Assembly: GCF_001305595.1 (NCBI RefSeq)
Contig: NZ_CP012401.1
Span: 1,747,001 to 1,811,000, forward strand
DNA length: 64,000 nucleotides
Origin: Azospirillum thiophilum
Lineage (GTDB): Bacteria > Pseudomonadota > Alphaproteobacteria > Azospirillales > Azospirillaceae
Direction of reading: 5' to 3'
Within the stretch, counting starts at the first letter, position 1, and each line of letters begins with the position of its first letter. The notes under the pieces were generated by a model that was not told the DNA's origin, did no database searches, and saw nothing but the letters and a program-made list of their open reading frames with translations. Below are positions 8,036 to 20,771 of the stretch, one piece after another. The position numbers and the translations under genes were made by a program.

Positions 8036-8571
8036 AGGTCGCCAAGCCGCTGGCGCCGATTCCGCCCGGACCGGAACAGGACGCCTACATCCGCGCGGTC
8101 TCCGACGAGATCCAGGACAAGGGCTTCGTGCTGGCGAAGTACGAGGATCTGCTCGCCTGGGCCCGGACCGGCTCGCTGTGGCCGATGACCTTCGGCCTGG
8201 CCTGCTGCGCGGTGGAGATGATCCACGCCTACATGAGCCGGTACGACCTGGACCGTTTCGGCGTGATTCCGCGTCCCAGCCCGCGCCAGTCCGACTGCAT
8301 GATCGTGGCCGGCACGCTGACCAACAAGATGGCCCCCGCGCTCCGCAAGGTCTATGACCAGATGCCGGAACCGCGCTGGGTGATCTCGATGGGCTCCTGT
8401 GCCAACGGCGGCGGCTACTACCACTATTCCTACGCGGTGGTGCGTGGCTGCGACCGGATCGTGCCGGTGGACATCTATGTGCCTGGCTGCCCGCCGACGG
8501 CGGAGGCGCTGATCTACGGCATCCTCCAGCTCCAGAAGAAAATCCGTCGCGGCAACCGCATCGCCCGCTGA
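8026..8571 (+). CDS. nuoB: NADH-quinone oxidoreductase subunit B
   Basis: Peripheral-arm subunit carrying the N2 [4Fe-4S] cluster that passes electrons to quinone. 181 aa; the cluster ligands are visible as the adjacent pair in GLACCAVEM, the Cys in GSCANGGG and the Cys in [11 protein letters not shown]. The start ATG at 8026 lies inside the end of nuoA, with AGGAG about 9 nt upstream, indicating translational coupling. An in-frame earlier start at 8005 would add seven residues absent from homologues. Confidence 0.96.
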   Translation: MGVEVAKPLAPIPPGPEQDAYIRAVSDEIQDKGFVLAKYEDLLAWARTGSLWPMTFGLACCAVEMIHAYMSRYDLDRFGVIPRPSPRQSDCMIVAGTLTNKMAPALRKVYDQMPEPRWVISMGSCANGGGYYHYSYAVVRGCDRIVPVDIYVPGCPPTAEALIYGILQLQKKIRRGNRIAR

Positions 8572-8584
8572 GCCTAGCGGACTG

Positions 8585-8608
8585 TCCCGTCCGGGCCTCC
8601 GGGCGGGA
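8585..8608 (+). other. Intercistronic hairpin between nuoB and nuoC
   Basis: TCCCGTCCG and CGGGCGGGA pair in a 9-bp stem (one G-T) over a 6-nt loop. No T-run follows, so it is more likely an mRNA-stability or processing element within the operon than a terminator. Confidence 0.45.
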
Positions 8609-8656
8609 TCGAAAGAGAAGCGCGCTGAAGACAAGTAGGAAGGCAGGGTCCCACCC

Positions 8657-9286
8657 ATGTCCGAACAGGCGTTGAAGGAACTCGGGGACGTCATCGCGGC
8701 CAAGCTCGGCGGCGACGTCCTGAAGGTCGAGGTAAGGCTCGGCGAGCTGATGGTGACGGTCGCCCGACCGTCGATCCTGACGGTGCTGACCGCGCTGCGC
8801 GATGATCCGGCCATCCGGTTCGAGCAGCTGACCGACATCACCGCGGTGGATTACCCGGACCGCATCGAGCGGTTCGAGGTCGTCTACCAGCTGCTCAGCT
8901 ATACCCACAACCGGCGCATGCGCGTGAAGCTCGCCACCGACGAGGACACGCCCGTGCCATCGGCCGTCTCCGTCTTCAGCGCGGCCAACTGGTTCGAGCG
9001 CGAGGCGTGGGATCTGTTCGGCGTCTTCTTCGAAAACCACCCCGACCTGCGCCGTATCCTCACCGACTACGGGTTCGAGGGGCATCCCTTCCGCAAGGAC
9101 TTCCCGCTGACCGGCTACGTCGAAGCCCGCTACGACGAAGACCAGAAGCGCGTGATCTACGAGCCGGTCCGTCTGACCCAGGATTTCCGTGCCTTCGACT
9201 TCCTCAGCCCGTGGGAAGGCATGACCAACGTCATGCTGCCCGGCGACGAGAAGGCGGCCCTCCAGGACGGGAGCAAGAAGCCGTGA
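8657..9286 (+). CDS. nuoC: NADH-quinone oxidoreductase subunit C (30 kDa)
   Basis: Peripheral-arm structural subunit of complex I, 209 aa. The 30-kDa signature is clear: [20 protein letters not shown] followed by [20 protein letters not shown] and [20 protein letters not shown]. It is separate from nuoD, unlike the E. coli NuoCD fusion. The 85-nt gap after nuoB holds a hairpin, and GGAAGG lies before the ATG. Stop and nuoD start nearly touch. Confidence 0.96.
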   Translation: MSEQALKELGDVIAAKLGGDVLKVEVRLGELMVTVARPSILTVLTALRDDPAIRFEQLTDITAVDYPDRIERFEVVYQLLSYTHNRRMRVKLATDEDTPVPSAVSVFSAANWFEREAWDLFGVFFENHPDLRRILTDYGFEGHPFRKDFPLTGYVEARYDEDQKRVIYEPVRLTQDFRAFDFLSPWEGMTNVMLPGDEKAALQDGSKKP

Positions 9287-9288
9287 GC

Positions 9289-10542
9289 ATGACCGTTTCG
9301 ACCGAATCGGCGACCGGCGTCGTTGTGGCCGGACCCGGCGGGCCGATCAGCGCCACCGGTCCCGAGACCAAGACGCAGATCAAGCCCTACACGATGAATT
9401 TCGGGCCGCAGCACCCGGCCGCCCACGGCGTGCTCCGTCTGGTGATGGAGCTGAACGGCGAGGTGGTGGAGCGCTGTGATCCGCACATCGGTCTGCTGCA
9501 CCGCGGCACCGAGAAGCTGATCGAATACAAGACCTACATCCAGGCCGTGCCCTATTTCGACCGCCTGGATTACGTCAGCCCGATGTGCATGGAGCACGCC
9601 TATGTGCTCGGCATCGAGAACCTGCTGCAGATCAAGGCGCCGCTGCGCGCCCAGTATATCCGCGTGCTGTTCTCGGAGATCACGCGCATCCTGAACCACA
9701 TCCTGTCGATCACGACGGGTGCGCTCGACGTCGGTGCCATCACGCCGGCTCTGTGGGGCTTCGAGGAACGCGAAATCCTCATGGAGTTCTACGAGCGGGT
9801 GTCGGGTGCGCGCCTGCACGCCAACTATTTCCGGCCGGGCGGCGTCGCCTGGGACATCCCGGACGGGCTGCTGGACGACATCTGGGCCTTCACCGAGCGT
9901 TTTCCCAAGTTCATGGCCGACCTCGAAAGCCTGCTGACGGAAAACCGCATCTTCAAGCAACGCACGGTCGACATCGGCATCGTCACCAAGGAAGAGGCGC
10001 TCGACTGGGCCTTCACCGGTCCGATGCTGCGCGGTTCCGGCGTCGCCTGGGATCTGCGCAAGTCGCAGCCCTACGAGGTCTACGACCGCATGGAGTTCGA
10101 CGTGCCGGTCGGCCTGACCGGGGACTGTTGGGCGCGCTATCTGGTGCGCATGGAGGAGATGAAGCAGTCGCTGCGCATCATCCGCCAGTGCTGCAAGGAG
10201 ATGCCGGCCGGTCCTTATAAGATCGAGGACCGCAAGGTGTCGCCGCCGCCGCGTGGCGAGATGAAGCGGTCGATGGAAGCACTGATCCATCACTTCAAGC
10301 TCTTCACCGAGGGCTTTCACGTCCCGGCCGGCGAGACCTACACCGCCATCGAGGCGCCCAAGGGCGAGTTCGGCGTGTATCTGGTGTCCGACGGCACCAA
10401 CAAGCCCTACCGCTGCAAAATCCGCGCGCCGGGCTTCGCCCATCTTCAGGGCCTGGACTTCATGTCGAAGGGGCACATGCTGGCCGACGCCGTCGCCAAC
10501 ATCGCCTCGATGGACATCGTTTTCGGAGAGATCGATCGATGA
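9289..10542 (+). CDS. nuoD: NADH-quinone oxidoreductase subunit D (49 kDa)
   Basis: Forms most of the quinone-binding site together with NuoB. 417 aa, with an N-terminal extension of about 35 residues before the family core [15 protein letters not shown], whose His lies in the quinone pocket. [23 protein letters not shown] and the C-terminal [13 protein letters not shown] follow. ATG at 9289 is taken, and GTG at 9283 overlapping the nuoC stop is an alternative. The gene overlaps nuoE by 4 nt (ATGA). Confidence 0.95.
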   Translation: MTVSTESATGVVVAGPGGPISATGPETKTQIKPYTMNFGPQHPAAHGVLRLVMELNGEVVERCDPHIGLLHRGTEKLIEYKTYIQAVPYFDRLDYVSPMCMEHAYVLGIENLLQIKAPLRAQYIRVLFSEITRILNHILSITTGALDVGAITPALWGFEEREILMEFYERVSGARLHANYFRPGGVAWDIPDGLLDDIWAFTERFPKFMADLESLLTENRIFKQRTVDIGIVTKEEALDWAFTGPMLRGSGVAWDLRKSQPYEVYDRMEFDVPVGLTGDCWARYLVRMEEMKQSLRIIRQCCKEMPAGPYKIEDRKVSPPPRGEMKRSMEALIHHFKLFTEGFHVPAGETYTAIEAPKGEFGVYLVSDGTNKPYRCKIRAPGFAHLQGLDFMSKGHMLADAVANIASMDIVFGEIDR

Positions 10543-11165
10543 GCGCGCCCGCTTCCGATCACGGCCACGCTGAGCCGACCAGCTTTACCTTCACTTCGGA
10601 AAACCTGGAACTGGCGAAGCGCATCATCGCCAAGTACCCGGCCGGCAAGCAGGCGAGCGCCTGCATGCCGCTGCTAGACGTCGCCCAGCGCCAGAACGGC
10701 GGCTGGCTGCCGCGCGTCGCCATGGACGCCGTGGCCGACCTGCTGGGCATGCCGCGCATCCGCGTGTACGAGGTCGCGACTTTCTACACGATGTACAACA
10801 AGAACCCGATCGGCAGGCACCACATCCAGGTCTGCACCACCACGCCCTGCTGGCTGCGCGGGTCGGACGACATCGTCCACACCTGCAAGAAGAAGCTCGG
10901 GATCGAGGTGGGCGAGACCACGGCCGACGGCCAGTTCACGCTGGGCGAGGTCGAATGCTCGGGCGCCTGCGTCAACGCGCCGGTTGTGCAGATCGGTGAC
11001 GATTACTACGAAGACGTGGGTCCGGAGCATATGGAGCGCATCCTCGATGCGCTGGCGCGCGGCGAGACGCCGAAGCCCGGTTCGCAGACCGGCCGTCAAT
11101 CGTCGGAGCCGGTCGGCGGCCCGACGACGCTGAAGGCATTCACCACCGCGCAAGCGGACGATTGA
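10539..11165 (+). CDS. nuoE: NADH-quinone oxidoreductase subunit E (24 kDa)
   Basis: Carries the N1a [2Fe-2S] cluster beside the flavin subunit. 208 aa. The thioredoxin-like domain shows the ligand pattern C-x4-C in CTTTPC and C-x3-C in CSGAC. The helical domain before it includes [15 protein letters not shown] roughly 35-residue polar C-terminal tail ([13 protein letters not shown]) extends past the domain. ATGA overlap with nuoD implies coupled translation. Confidence 0.95.
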   Translation: MSAPASDHGHAEPTSFTFTSENLELAKRIIAKYPAGKQASACMPLLDVAQRQNGGWLPRVAMDAVADLLGMPRIRVYEVATFYTMYNKNPIGRHHIQVCTTTPCWLRGSDDIVHTCKKKLGIEVGETTADGQFTLGEVECSGACVNAPVVQIGDDYYEDVGPEHMERILDALARGETPKPGSQTGRQSSEPVGGPTTLKAFTTAQADD

Positions 11166-11181
11166 GGGGGAGGGGACAGCG

Positions 11182-12471
<1,290 letters not shown>

Positions 12472-12486
12472 GGAGTTCCCGTTCCC

Positions 12487-14550
12487 ATGCCGAAACTCAC
12501 CATCGACGGGATCGAGATCGAGGTCGAGCCGGGCACCTCGATCCTCCAGGCTTGTGAACAGCTGGGGATCGAGATTCCGCGCTTCTGCTACCATGAGCGC
12601 CTGAGCGTGCCGGCCAACTGCCGCATGTGCCTGGTGGAGATGGAGCGCGCGCCCAAGCCGGTCGCGTCCTGCGCCATGCCCTGCGGCGACGGGATGGTCG
12701 TCCGCACCAACAGCGAGACCGTCCTGAAGGCCCGCAAGGGCGTTATGGAATTCCTGCTGATCAACCACCCGCTGGATTGCCCGATCTGCGACCAGGGCGG
12801 CGAGTGCGACCTGCAGGACCAGGCCATGGCCTACGGCTTCGACCGCGGCCGCTACGGCGAGAACAAGCGGGCGGTGCAGGACAAGTACATGGGTCCGGTC
12901 ATCAAGACCATCATGACCCGTTGCATCCACTGCACCCGCTGCGTCCGCTTCATCAACGAAGTGGCCGGTGTGCCGGACGTCGGCGCCGTCTATCGCGGCG
13001 AGCATATGGAGATCACCACCTTCGTCGAGAAGGCGATCGGCTCGGAGCTGTCGGGCAACCTCGCCGACGTCTGCCCGGTCGGCGCGCTGACCCACAAGCC
13101 CTACGCCTTCACCGCCCGGCCGTGGGAGCTGCGCAAGACCGAGACCATCGACGTCCTAGACGCCGTCGGCTCCAACATCCGCGTCGACGCCCGTGGACCC
13201 GAGGTGATGCGGGTCCTGCCGCGCGTCAACGACGACATCAACGAGGAGTGGCTGAACGACAAGAGCCGCTATTCGTATGACGGTCTCAAGCGCCAGCGGC
13301 TGGACCGCCCCTATGTGCGCCAGAACGGCAAGCTGGTCCCGGTCAGCTGGACCGAGGCCTTCACCGCCATTGCCGCCCGGCTGAAGGGCCTGTCCGGCAG
13401 CCGCGTCGCCGCCATCGCCGGCGACCTGATCGACGTCGAGGCGCAGTTCGCGCTGAAGGAGCTGCTGTCCCGTCTGGGGTCGGGCAACCTCGACTGCCGC
13501 CAGGACGGTGCGCGGTTCGACACCTCGGTGCGTGCTGGCTACCTGTTCAACTCGGGCATCGCCGGCATCGAGAAGGCCGACGTCATCCTGCTGGTCGGCA
13601 CCAACCCGCGCTGGGAAGGCACGCTGGTCAACGCCCGCATCCGCAAGCGCTATCTGGCCGGCGGCGTCACCATCGCCTCGATCGGCGAGCAGCGTGACCT
13701 GACCTATCCCTACAGCGTGATCGGGTCCGGCCCGGAGACGCTGCAGCAGCTGGTCGACGGCAGCCATCCGTTCTCCGAGACGCTGCGCGCCGCCAAGAAC
13801 CCGATGATCATCGTCGGCATGGGCGCTTTCCAGCGCGCCGACGGGCTCGCGGTCCAGGCCGCCGCCCGTCTGGTCGGCGAGGTCTACGGCATGTTCCGCG
13901 ACGATTGGAGCGGTTTCAACGTGCTGCACACCGCCGCGGCGCGCGTCGGCGGCATCGAGGCCGGCTTCCTGCCGGGCGAGGGTGGCCGCGACATCCACGG
14001 CATCCTCGACGGTGCGGCCAAGGGCGAGATCGAGTTCGTCTACCTGCTGGGTGCCGACGAGATCGACATGGCGAAGCTGGGCAACGCCTTCGTCGTCTAC
14101 CAGGGCCATCATGGCGATGCCGGCGCCCACCGCGCCGACGTCGTCCTGCCGGGTGCCGCCTACACCGAAAAGAACGCGGTCTACGTCAACACCGAGGGCC
14201 GTCCGCAGCTCGCCCGCCTCGCGGTCTTCCCGCCGGGCGAAGCACGCGAGGACTGGAAGATCGTCCGCGCCCTGTCTGAAGTCCTGGGCACCACGCTGCC
14301 CTTCGACAGCCAGACCCAGCTGCGCCAGCGGCTGATGGCGGCGAACCCGATCTTCGCGGCGGTCGGCGAAACGACGCCTGCGGCCTGGGCTCCCTTCGGC
14401 GCGCAGGGGGCGGTCGACGCCACCCCGTTCGTGACGCCGATCACCAACTTCTACATGACCGACCCGATCAGCCGGGCGTCGGTGACGATGGCCAACTGCA
14501 CGGAAGCGCTGGTGGGCCCTGCTCAGGAGAGGACTGGCACCCATGGCTGA
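12487..14550 (+). CDS. nuoG: NADH-quinone oxidoreductase subunit G (75 kDa)
   Basis: Iron-sulfur subunit of 687 aa that relays electrons in the peripheral arm. The N-terminal ferredoxin-like domain has the N1b ligands (FCYHERL, CRMC). It is followed by the His-Cys motif [19 protein letters not shown] (N5) and [10 protein letters not shown] with [11 protein letters not shown] (N4). The C-terminal half is a molybdopterin oxidoreductase-like domain without obvious cofactor ligands, as normal for NuoG. It overlaps nuoH by 8 nt. Confidence 0.95.
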   Translation: MPKLTIDGIEIEVEPGTSILQACEQLGIEIPRFCYHERLSVPANCRMCLVEMERAPKPVASCAMPCGDGMVVRTNSETVLKARKGVMEFLLINHPLDCPICDQGGECDLQDQAMAYGFDRGRYGENKRAVQDKYMGPVIKTIMTRCIHCTRCVRFINEVAGVPDVGAVYRGEHMEITTFVEKAIGSELSGNLADVCPVGALTHKPYAFTARPWELRKTETIDVLDAVGSNIRVDARGPEVMRVLPRVNDDINEEWLNDKSRYSYDGLKRQRLDRPYVRQNGKLVPVSWTEAFTAIAARLKGLSGSRVAAIAGDLIDVEAQFALKELLSRLGSGNLDCRQDGARFDTSVRAGYLFNSGIAGIEKADVILLVGTNPRWEGTLVNARIRKRYLAGGVTIASIGEQRDLTYPYSVIGSGPETLQQLVDGSHPFSETLRAAKNPMIIVGMGAFQRADGLAVQAAARLVGEVYGMFRDDWSGFNVLHTAAARVGGIEAGFLPGEGGRDIHGILDGAAKGEIEFVYLLGADEIDMAKLGNAFVVYQGHHGDAGAHRADVVLPGAAYTEKNAVYVNTEGRPQLARLAVFPPGEAREDWKIVRALSEVLGTTLPFDSQTQLRQRLMAANPIFAAVGETTPAAWAPFGAQGAVDATPFVTPITNFYMTDPISRASVTMANCTEALVGPAQERTGTHG

Positions 14551-15553
14551 GTTCTGGAGCGGCTTCCTCCTGCCGCTGATCATTATGGTCCTGCAAATCC
14601 TGGCGATCACCGTGCCGCTGCTGGTGGCCGTCGCCTTCATGACCTATGCCGAGCGCAAGATCATGGGCGCGATGCAGATGCGCCAGGGGCCCAGCATCGT
14701 CGGCCCCTTCGGCCTGCTGCAACCCTTCGCCGACGGCCTGAAGCTGTTCGCCAAGGAGCAGATCCTGCCGGAAGGCGCCAACCGCGTCGTCTTCTACGTC
14801 GCGCCGATGCTGACCTTCTTCCTGGCGCTGATCGCCTGGGCGGTCATCCCGTTCGATTACGGGGTGGTTCTGTCCAACATCAACGTCGGCGTGCTGTACC
14901 TGTTCGCGATCTCGTCGCTGGGCGTGTACGGCATCGTGATGGCCGGCTGGGCATCGAACTCGCGCTACGCCTTCCTCGGCGCGCTGCGCTCGGCGGCACA
15001 GATGGTGTCCTACGAGGTCTCGATGGGCCTCATCATCATCACCGTGCTGCTGTGCGTCGGCTCGCTGAACCTGACCGACATCGTGCGTGCGCAGGAGACC
15101 GTCTGGTTCTGCGTCCCGCTGCTGCCGATGTTCGTGATGTTCTTCATCTCGGCGCTCGCGGAAACCAACCGCGCCCCCTTCGACCTGCCGGAAGGCGAGT
15201 CGGAACTGGTCGCCGGCTTCATGGTCGAATACAGCTCGGCCCCCTTCGCGCTCTTCTTCCTTGGCGAATACGCCAACATGATCCTGATGAGCGCGATGAC
15301 GAGCATCCTGTTCCTCGGCGGCTGGCTGCCTCCGCTGCCCTTCGCGCCCTTCACCTGGGTGCCGGGCATCGTGTGGTTCGCCCTGAAGATCGCGCTGTGC
15401 CTGTTCACCTATGTCTGGGTTCGCGCCACGGTGCCGCGCTATCGCTACGACCAGCTGATGCGGCTGGGTTGGAAGGTCTTCCTGCCCTTCTCGCTGTTCT
15501 GGGTCGTGCTGACCGCCGGTGTCCTGGTGACTTTCGACTGGTTGCCCAAGTAA
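14543..15553 (+). CDS. nuoH: NADH-quinone oxidoreductase subunit H
   Basis: Membrane subunit of 336 aa with about eight transmembrane helices that completes the quinone chamber. Signatures: [16 protein letters not shown] near residues 34-49, [16 protein letters not shown], and the acidic loop [15 protein letters not shown]. The ATG at 14543 lies within the end of nuoG. A 114-nt gap follows before nuoI. It contains a 7-bp inverted GCCGGCG/CGCCGGC pair but no coding sequence. Confidence 0.96.
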   Translation: MAEFWSGFLLPLIIMVLQILAITVPLLVAVAFMTYAERKIMGAMQMRQGPSIVGPFGLLQPFADGLKLFAKEQILPEGANRVVFYVAPMLTFFLALIAWAVIPFDYGVVLSNINVGVLYLFAISSLGVYGIVMAGWASNSRYAFLGALRSAAQMVSYEVSMGLIIITVLLCVGSLNLTDIVRAQETVWFCVPLLPMFVMFFISALAETNRAPFDLPEGESELVAGFMVEYSSAPFALFFLGEYANMILMSAMTSILFLGGWLPPLPFAPFTWVPGIVWFALKIALCLFTYVWVRATVPRYRYDQLMRLGWKVFLPFSLFWVVLTAGVLVTFDWLPK

Positions 15554-15667
15554 GCGGCACCGCATAAGCCAGCCTGCACCGAACACACCATTGACGTGTC
15601 GATTTGAGTGCCGGCGAGCCGTCCGATCAACGGGGCGACCGCCGGCGAGGAAGGAGACGAAGAGGCC

Positions 15668-16156
15668 ATGGCGTTCCTCGACCGCGCGGCGCGCAGCCTG
15701 TTCCTGACCGAGCTGCTGGGTGGCATGGCGCTGACCTTGAGCTACATGTTCAAGCCCAAGGTCACCCTGAACTACCCCTATGAGAAGGGTCCGATCAGCT
15801 CGCGCTTCCGCGGCGAGCATGTGCTCCGCCGCTATGCGAGCGGCGAGGAGCGCTGCATCGCCTGCAAGCTGTGCGAAGCGGTGTGCCCGGCTCTCGCCAT
15901 CACCATTGAGGCCGAACCGCGTGACGACGGCAGCCGCCGCACCACGCGCTACGACATCGACATGACCAAGTGCATCTACTGCGGCCTGTGCCAGGAGGCC
16001 TGCCCGGTCGACGCAGTGGTCATGGGGCCGAACTTCGAGTTCTCCACCGAATCCCGTGAAGAGCTCTTCTACAACAAGCAGAAGCTGCTGGCGAACGGCG
16101 ACCGCTGGGAGGCGGAGATCGCCCAGAACCTCGCGGCCGAGGCTCCTTACCGGTAA
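15668..16156 (+). CDS. nuoI: NADH-quinone oxidoreductase subunit I
   Basis: Ferredoxin-type subunit with clusters N6a and N6b that feed N2. 162 aa; the two 8Fe ferredoxin motifs [12 protein letters not shown] and [12 protein letters not shown] are intact. The N-terminus ([17 protein letters not shown]) packs against the membrane arm. ATG at 15668 is chosen because GGAAGGAG lies upstream and homologues begin [10 protein letters not shown]; an in-frame start at 15608 adds a non-conserved stretch. nuoJ follows after 18 nt. Confidence 0.96.
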   Translation: MAFLDRAARSLFLTELLGGMALTLSYMFKPKVTLNYPYEKGPISSRFRGEHVLRRYASGEERCIACKLCEAVCPALAITIEAEPRDDGSRRTTRYDIDMTKCIYCGLCQEACPVDAVVMGPNFEFSTESREELFYNKQKLLANGDRWEAEIAQNLAAEAPYR

Positions 16157-16174
16157 GCGGAAGCGAGAAAAACG

Positions 16175-16789
16175 ATGATACTCCAAGGCATCGCCTTCTA
16201 CGTGTTCGCCGCGCTGCTGGTGGCCTCCGGTGTGATGGTCATCTCGGCGCGGAACCCCGTTCACTCCGTCCTGTTCCTGATCCTCGCCTTTTTCCAGGCT
16301 GCCGGTCTCTGCGTCCTGATGGGCGCGGAGTTCATCGCGATGATCCTGATCATCGTCTATGTCGGCGCCGTCGCCGTGCTGTTCCTGTTCGTGGTGATGA
16401 TGCTCGACATCAACTTCCGCGAGCTGCGGCAGGGGGCGATGGAAGCGCTGCCGCTGGGCGCGCTGGTCGGGCTGATCCTGCTGGCCGAACTGGCGGCCGT
16501 GCTCGGCGGCTGGATCGTGGCTCCCAACGTCGCCGCCATCGCGGGCGCGCCGACCCCGGCGCTGGATCAGGTGTCCAATACCCATGCGCTGGGCCGGCTG
16601 ATGTACACGCAGTACGTCTATCTGTTCCAGGCGTCCGGCATCGTCCTGCTGATCGCCATGATCGGCGCCATCGTGCTGACGTTGCGGCAGCGGGCGGGCG
16701 TGCGTAAACAGAATGTCGGCGAACAGATCTCCCGTCGCCGGGAAGACGTGGTCGTCATTCGCAAGGTCACGACCGGGGAGGGCGTGTGA
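16175..16789 (+). CDS. nuoJ: NADH-quinone oxidoreductase subunit J
   Basis: Membrane subunit of 204 aa with five transmembrane helices. The conserved third-helix region [20 protein letters not shown], which carries the pi-bulge in known structures, is present. The C-terminal cytoplasmic tail is basic ([13 protein letters not shown]). The stop at 16787-16789 overlaps or nearly touches the start of nuoK. Confidence 0.95.
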   Translation: MILQGIAFYVFAALLVASGVMVISARNPVHSVLFLILAFFQAAGLCVLMGAEFIAMILIIVYVGAVAVLFLFVVMMLDINFRELRQGAMEALPLGALVGLILLAELAAVLGGWIVAPNVAAIAGAPTPALDQVSNTHALGRLMYTQYVYLFQASGIVLLIAMIGAIVLTLRQRAGVRKQNVGEQISRRREDVVVIRKVTTGEGV

Positions 16790-16791
16790 TC

Positions 16792-17100
16792 ATGGAGATC
16801 GGTCTCGGACATTACCTGACGGTCTCGGCCATCGTCTTCACTCTGGGCGTGCTGGGGATCTTCCTGAACCGGAAGAACGTCATCATCATCCTGATGTCGA
16901 TCGAGATGATGCTGCTGGCGGTGAACCTGAACCTCGTCGCCTTCTCGACATACCTGCATGATCTGGTCGGCCAGATCTTCGCCATGATCATCCTGACCGT
17001 CGCCGCCGCCGAGGCGGCCATCGGCCTCGCCATCCTGGTGGTCTACTTCCGCAACCGCGGCTCGATCCGAGTCGAAGACATCAACATGATGAAGGGCTGA
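16792..17100 (+). CDS. nuoK: NADH-quinone oxidoreductase subunit K
   Basis: Small proton-channel subunit of 102 aa with three transmembrane helices. Glu38 ([11 protein letters not shown]) and Glu74 ([11 protein letters not shown]) correspond to the essential Glu36 and Glu72 of E. coli NuoK. ATG at 16792 gives the usual MEIGLGHYL start. A GTG at 16786, overlapping the nuoJ stop and 5 nt after GGGGAG, is a real alternative that would add two residues. Confidence 0.95.
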   Translation: MEIGLGHYLTVSAIVFTLGVLGIFLNRKNVIIILMSIEMMLLAVNLNLVAFSTYLHDLVGQIFAMIILTVAAAEAAIGLAILVVYFRNRGSIRVEDINMMKG

Positions 17101-17109
17101 GGCGGCGCC

Positions 17110-19206
17110 ATGGAAGTGCTAGTCGTATTCCTTCCGCTCCTGGCGTTCCTCGTCGCCGGATCGATCGCGCTGTTCGGCGGGCCGAAGGCCGAGCCGGCGG
17201 CTGCCGGTCACGGAAGCCACGGTCATGGCCATGACGATCACGGGCACGCCCAGATCGCCCATGCCCATGACGGCCATTCCCACGATGATCATGGCCACGA
17301 CGATGCCCACGACGACCATCATGTCGTCGCCGGGCCGCCGACCGTCGGCGACCGGGTCGCCCAGTTCGTGACCGCGGGTGCGGTGCTGGTGTCGGCGATC
17401 CTGTCCTGGATCCTGTTCTTCGACGTCGCCGTGGGCGGTCATCCGCGCACGATCGAGCTGATGACCTGGATCCAGAGCGGCACGCTCGACGTGAAGTGGG
17501 CGCTGCGCGTCGACCAGCTCACCGCGGTGATGCTGATCGTCGTCAACACTGTCTCGGCCTGCGTCCATGTCTACTCGGTCGGCTACATGGCCGAGGACCC
17601 GCAGAAGCCGCGCTTCATGGGCTACCTGTCGCTGTTCACCTTTGCCATGCTGATGCTGGTGACGGCGGACAACCTGGTCCAGCTGTTCTTCGGCTGGGAG
17701 GGCGTCGGTCTCGCCTCCTACCTGCTGATCAATTTCTGGTACGAGAAGCCCTCGGCCAACGCCGCCGCGATGAAGGCCTTCCTGGTCAACCGGGTCGGCG
17801 ACTTCGGCTTTGCGCTCGGCATCTTCGCGATCTTCGTGCTGACCGGCTCGGTCCAGTTCGATGCGATCTTCGCCAAGGCGCCGACGCTGACCGGCGAGAC
17901 GCTGCATTTCCTCAGCTGGGATTTCAACGGCCTGACCATCGCCTGTCTGCTGCTGTTCATGGGCGCCATGGGCAAGTCGGCCCAGCTCGGCCTGCACACC
18001 TGGCTGCCGGACGCGATGGAAGGCCCGACCCCGGTGTCGGCCCTCATCCACGCCGCCACCATGGTCACCGCTGGCGTCTTCATGCTCTGCCGCCTGTCTC
18101 CGGTGTTCGAGTATGCGCCGACGGCGCTGGAGGTCGTCGCGGTGGTCGGCGGCCTGACCGCTTTCGTCGCCGCGACCATCGGTGTCACCCAGTTCGACAT
18201 CAAGCGGGTCATCGCTTATTCGACGATGTCCCAGCTCGGCTACATGTTCTTCGCCATCGGCGTGTCGGCCTATGGCGCCGCCATGTTCCACCTGTTCACC
18301 CACGCCTTCTTCAAGGCGCTGCTGTTCCTCGGTGCCGGCTCGGTCATCCATGCCCTGCACCATGAGCAGGACATGCGCAAGATGGGCGGCGTCTGGCGCA
18401 AGATTCCCTTCACCTACGCGGTGATGTGGATCGGCAACCTGGCGCTGGCCGGTCTGCCCTTCTTCGCCGGCTTCTACTCCAAGGACATGATCCTGGAGGC
18501 GGCCTTTGCCTCGGGCAGCGGGGTGGGACGCTTCGCCTTCGCGCTCGGCATCGCCGCCGCGCTGCTGACCGCCTTCTATTCCTGGCGCCTGCTGTTCATG
18601 ACCTTCCACGGCACGCCGCGGATGGACCGTCAAGTCTACGACCACGCCCATGAGTCGCCGGTCGTCATGCTGGTGCCGCTGGCAGTCCTGGCGCTGGGCG
18701 CCCTGTTCGCCGGCGTCGGCTTCCACGAGTGGTTCATCGGCCACGACCGCGCCGAGTTCTGGGGCAAGGCCCTGATGGTTCTGCATGACCACGACACTGT
18801 CGAGGCCGCGCATCACCATACTCCGGGCTGGGTCAAGCTGGCTCCGCTGGTGGTCGGCCTGCTCGGCATCGCCATGGCTTATGTCGGCTATATCAAGATG
18901 CCGCAACTGCCGGGCAAGATCGCCGGCACCTTCCGTGGCGTCCACCAGTTCCTCTACAACAAATGGTACTTCGACGAGCTGTACGACGCGCTGTTCACCC
19001 GTCCGGCCAAGGCCCTCGGCTACGGCCTGTGGAAATCGGGCGACGGGGCGGTGATCGATGGCGTGGGTCCGGACGGCATCGCCGCCGCCACCCGCGACAT
19101 CGCCGCGCGCGCCAGCCGGTTGCAGTCGGGCTACGTCTATCATTACGCCTTTGCCATGGTGATCGGGGTCGTCCTGCTCGTCGCCTGGCTGTCGGTCTTC
19201 GGCTGA
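17110..19206 (+). CDS. nuoL: NADH-quinone oxidoreductase subunit L, with His-rich loop
   Basis: Antiporter-like proton-pumping subunit of 698 aa, longer than the roughly 610-aa E. coli protein. Family motifs are intact: [34 protein letters not shown] and [20 protein letters not shown]. Unusual is an insert at residues 34-71, between the first two membrane helices, with 15 His and many Asp ([14 protein letters not shown] at its start). A second His cluster ([12 protein letters not shown]) lies in a late loop. The insert leaves the reading frame and catalytic core untouched. nuoM follows after 25 nt. Confidence 0.96.
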   Translation: MEVLVVFLPLLAFLVAGSIALFGGPKAEPAAAGHGSHGHGHDDHGHAQIAHAHDGHSHDDHGHDDAHDDHHVVAGPPTVGDRVAQFVTAGAVLVSAILSWILFFDVAVGGHPRTIELMTWIQSGTLDVKWALRVDQLTAVMLIVVNTVSACVHVYSVGYMAEDPQKPRFMGYLSLFTFAMLMLVTADNLVQLFFGWEGVGLASYLLINFWYEKPSANAAAMKAFLVNRVGDFGFALGIFAIFVLTGSVQFDAIFAKAPTLTGETLHFLSWDFNGLTIACLLLFMGAMGKSAQLGLHTWLPDAMEGPTPVSALIHAATMVTAGVFMLCRLSPVFEYAPTALEVVAVVGGLTAFVAATIGVTQFDIKRVIAYSTMSQLGYMFFAIGVSAYGAAMFHLFTHAFFKALLFLGAGSVIHALHHEQDMRKMGGVWRKIPFTYAVMWIGNLALAGLPFFAGFYSKDMILEAAFASGSGVGRFAFALGIAAALLTAFYSWRLLFMTFHGTPRMDRQVYDHAHESPVVMLVPLAVLALGALFAGVGFHEWFIGHDRAEFWGKALMVLHDHDTVEAAHHHTPGWVKLAPLVVGLLGIAMAYVGYIKMPQLPGKIAGTFRGVHQFLYNKWYFDELYDALFTRPAKALGYGLWKSGDGAVIDGVGPDGIAAATRDIAARASRLQSGYVYHYAFAMVIGVVLLVAWLSVFG

Positions 19207-19231
19207 GCGGTTTCGAAGGAGAACAACAACA

Positions 19232-20758
19232 ATGGCTAGCTGGCCGATCCTGTCGTTCGCGACCTTCCTGCCGCTCGTAGGCGTCGCGCTGATCCTGCTC
19301 TTCTGCCGGGGCACCTCTCCGGACGTGCTGCGGAACGTGCGTTACATCGCGCTGTGGACGACGCTCATCACCTTCGTGCTGACGCTGCTCGTCTGGGCCA
19401 ATTTCGATCCGCGCAATCCCGGCTACCAAATGGTCGAGAAGGCGGGCTGGATCCCGGAATTCGGCATCAACTATCACATGGGCGTCGACGGCATTTCGGT
19501 GCTGTTCGTCGTGCTCTCCGGTTTCCTGATGCCGCTGTGCATCCTGGCGAGCTGGGAGTCGGTCCAGCTCCGCCTGAAGGAATACATGATCGCCTTCCTC
19601 GCGCTGGAAACCCTGATGATCGGGATGTTCTGCGCGCTGGATTTCGTGCTGTTCTACATGTTCTTCGAAGGCGTCCTGATCCCGATGTTCCTGATCATCG
19701 GCATCTGGGGCGGCCCGCGCCGCGTCTATGCCGCCTTCAAGTTCTTCCTCTATACGCTGCTCGGCTCGGTCCTGATGCTGCTGGCCATCCTGGCCATGTA
19801 TTACGTGGCCGGCACCACCGACATCCCGACCATCACCGCCACCCAGTTTCCGCGCAACATGCAGCTCTGGCTGTGGCTGGCCTTCTTCGCCTCCTTCGCG
19901 GTGAAGGTGCCGATGTGGCCGGTCCACACCTGGCTGCCGGACGCCCACGTCGAGGCACCGACGGCCGGGTCGGTGATCCTGGCTGGTGTGCTGCTGAAGA
20001 TGGGCGGCTACGGCTTCCTGCGCTTCAACATTCCGATCCTGCCGGAAGCGACCGAATATTTCGCGCCGCTGATCTACACCCTGTCGGTCGTCGCCGTGAT
20101 CTACACCTCGCTGGTCGCCCTCGCCCAGGAGGACATGAAGAAGCTGATCGCCTACTCGTCGGTCGCCCACATGGGCTTCGTCACCATCGGCATGTTCGCG
20201 CTGAACCAGCAGGGCATCGAGGGCTCGGTGTTCCAGATGCTGTCGCACGGCGTGGTGTCGGGTGCGCTGTTCCTGTGCGTCGGCGTCGTCTATGATCGGC
20301 TGCACACCCGCGAGATCGCCCGCTACGGCGGCCTCGTGAAGAACATGCCGAAATACGCGGTGGTCTTCCTGTTCATGACCATGGCCTCGGTCGGCCTGCC
20401 GGGCACCGCCGGCTTCGTCGGCGAGTTCCTGGTCCTGCTCGGCGTCTTCCGCGACAACACCTGGGTCGCGGCGCTCGCCGCCACCGGCATGGTGCTGGGT
20501 GCCGCCTATGCGCTGTGGCTGTACCGCCGCGTCGTCTACGGCAAGCTGACCAAGCCGGACGTCAAGGCGATGTTCGACATGACCCCGCGCGAGATCGCGG
20601 TGTTCTTGCCGCTGGTCGCCGTCGTCCTGTGGATGGGCGTCTATCCCAGCAGCTTCCTGAACGTCACCTCGGCATCGGTCGAGCAGCTGATCCAGACCTA
20701 CCAGACCAAGCTGGCCGCGTCGCACGCCGCGTCCGGTGTCTCGGTCGCCGCTCGGTAA
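19232..20758 (+). CDS. nuoM: NADH-quinone oxidoreductase subunit M
   Basis: Antiporter-like proton-pumping subunit, 508 aa with about 14 membrane helices. The conserved core [20 protein letters not shown] and [18 protein letters not shown] are present, and [20 protein letters not shown] carries the essential helix-5 Glu. GAAGGAGAA precedes the ATG. It is followed by nuoN after 13 nt. Confidence 0.96.
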   Translation: MASWPILSFATFLPLVGVALILLFCRGTSPDVLRNVRYIALWTTLITFVLTLLVWANFDPRNPGYQMVEKAGWIPEFGINYHMGVDGISVLFVVLSGFLMPLCILASWESVQLRLKEYMIAFLALETLMIGMFCALDFVLFYMFFEGVLIPMFLIIGIWGGPRRVYAAFKFFLYTLLGSVLMLLAILAMYYVAGTTDIPTITATQFPRNMQLWLWLAFFASFAVKVPMWPVHTWLPDAHVEAPTAGSVILAGVLLKMGGYGFLRFNIPILPEATEYFAPLIYTLSVVAVIYTSLVALAQEDMKKLIAYSSVAHMGFVTIGMFALNQQGIEGSVFQMLSHGVVSGALFLCVGVVYDRLHTREIARYGGLVKNMPKYAVVFLFMTMASVGLPGTAGFVGEFLVLLGVFRDNTWVAALAATGMVLGAAYALWLYRRVVYGKLTKPDVKAMFDMTPREIAVFLPLVAVVLWMGVYPSSFLNVTSASVEQLIQTYQTKLAASHAASGVSVAAR

Positions 20759-20771
20759 GGGGTTCTTCGAC

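Noticed and set aside
17119..19314. 731-aa minus-strand frame across nuoL, and similar long antisense frames across nuoD, nuoF-H, nuoM, nuoN, proS and guaB
   Set aside because: Compositional mirror of third-position GC bias. They have no domain motifs and lie opposite intact housekeeping genes.
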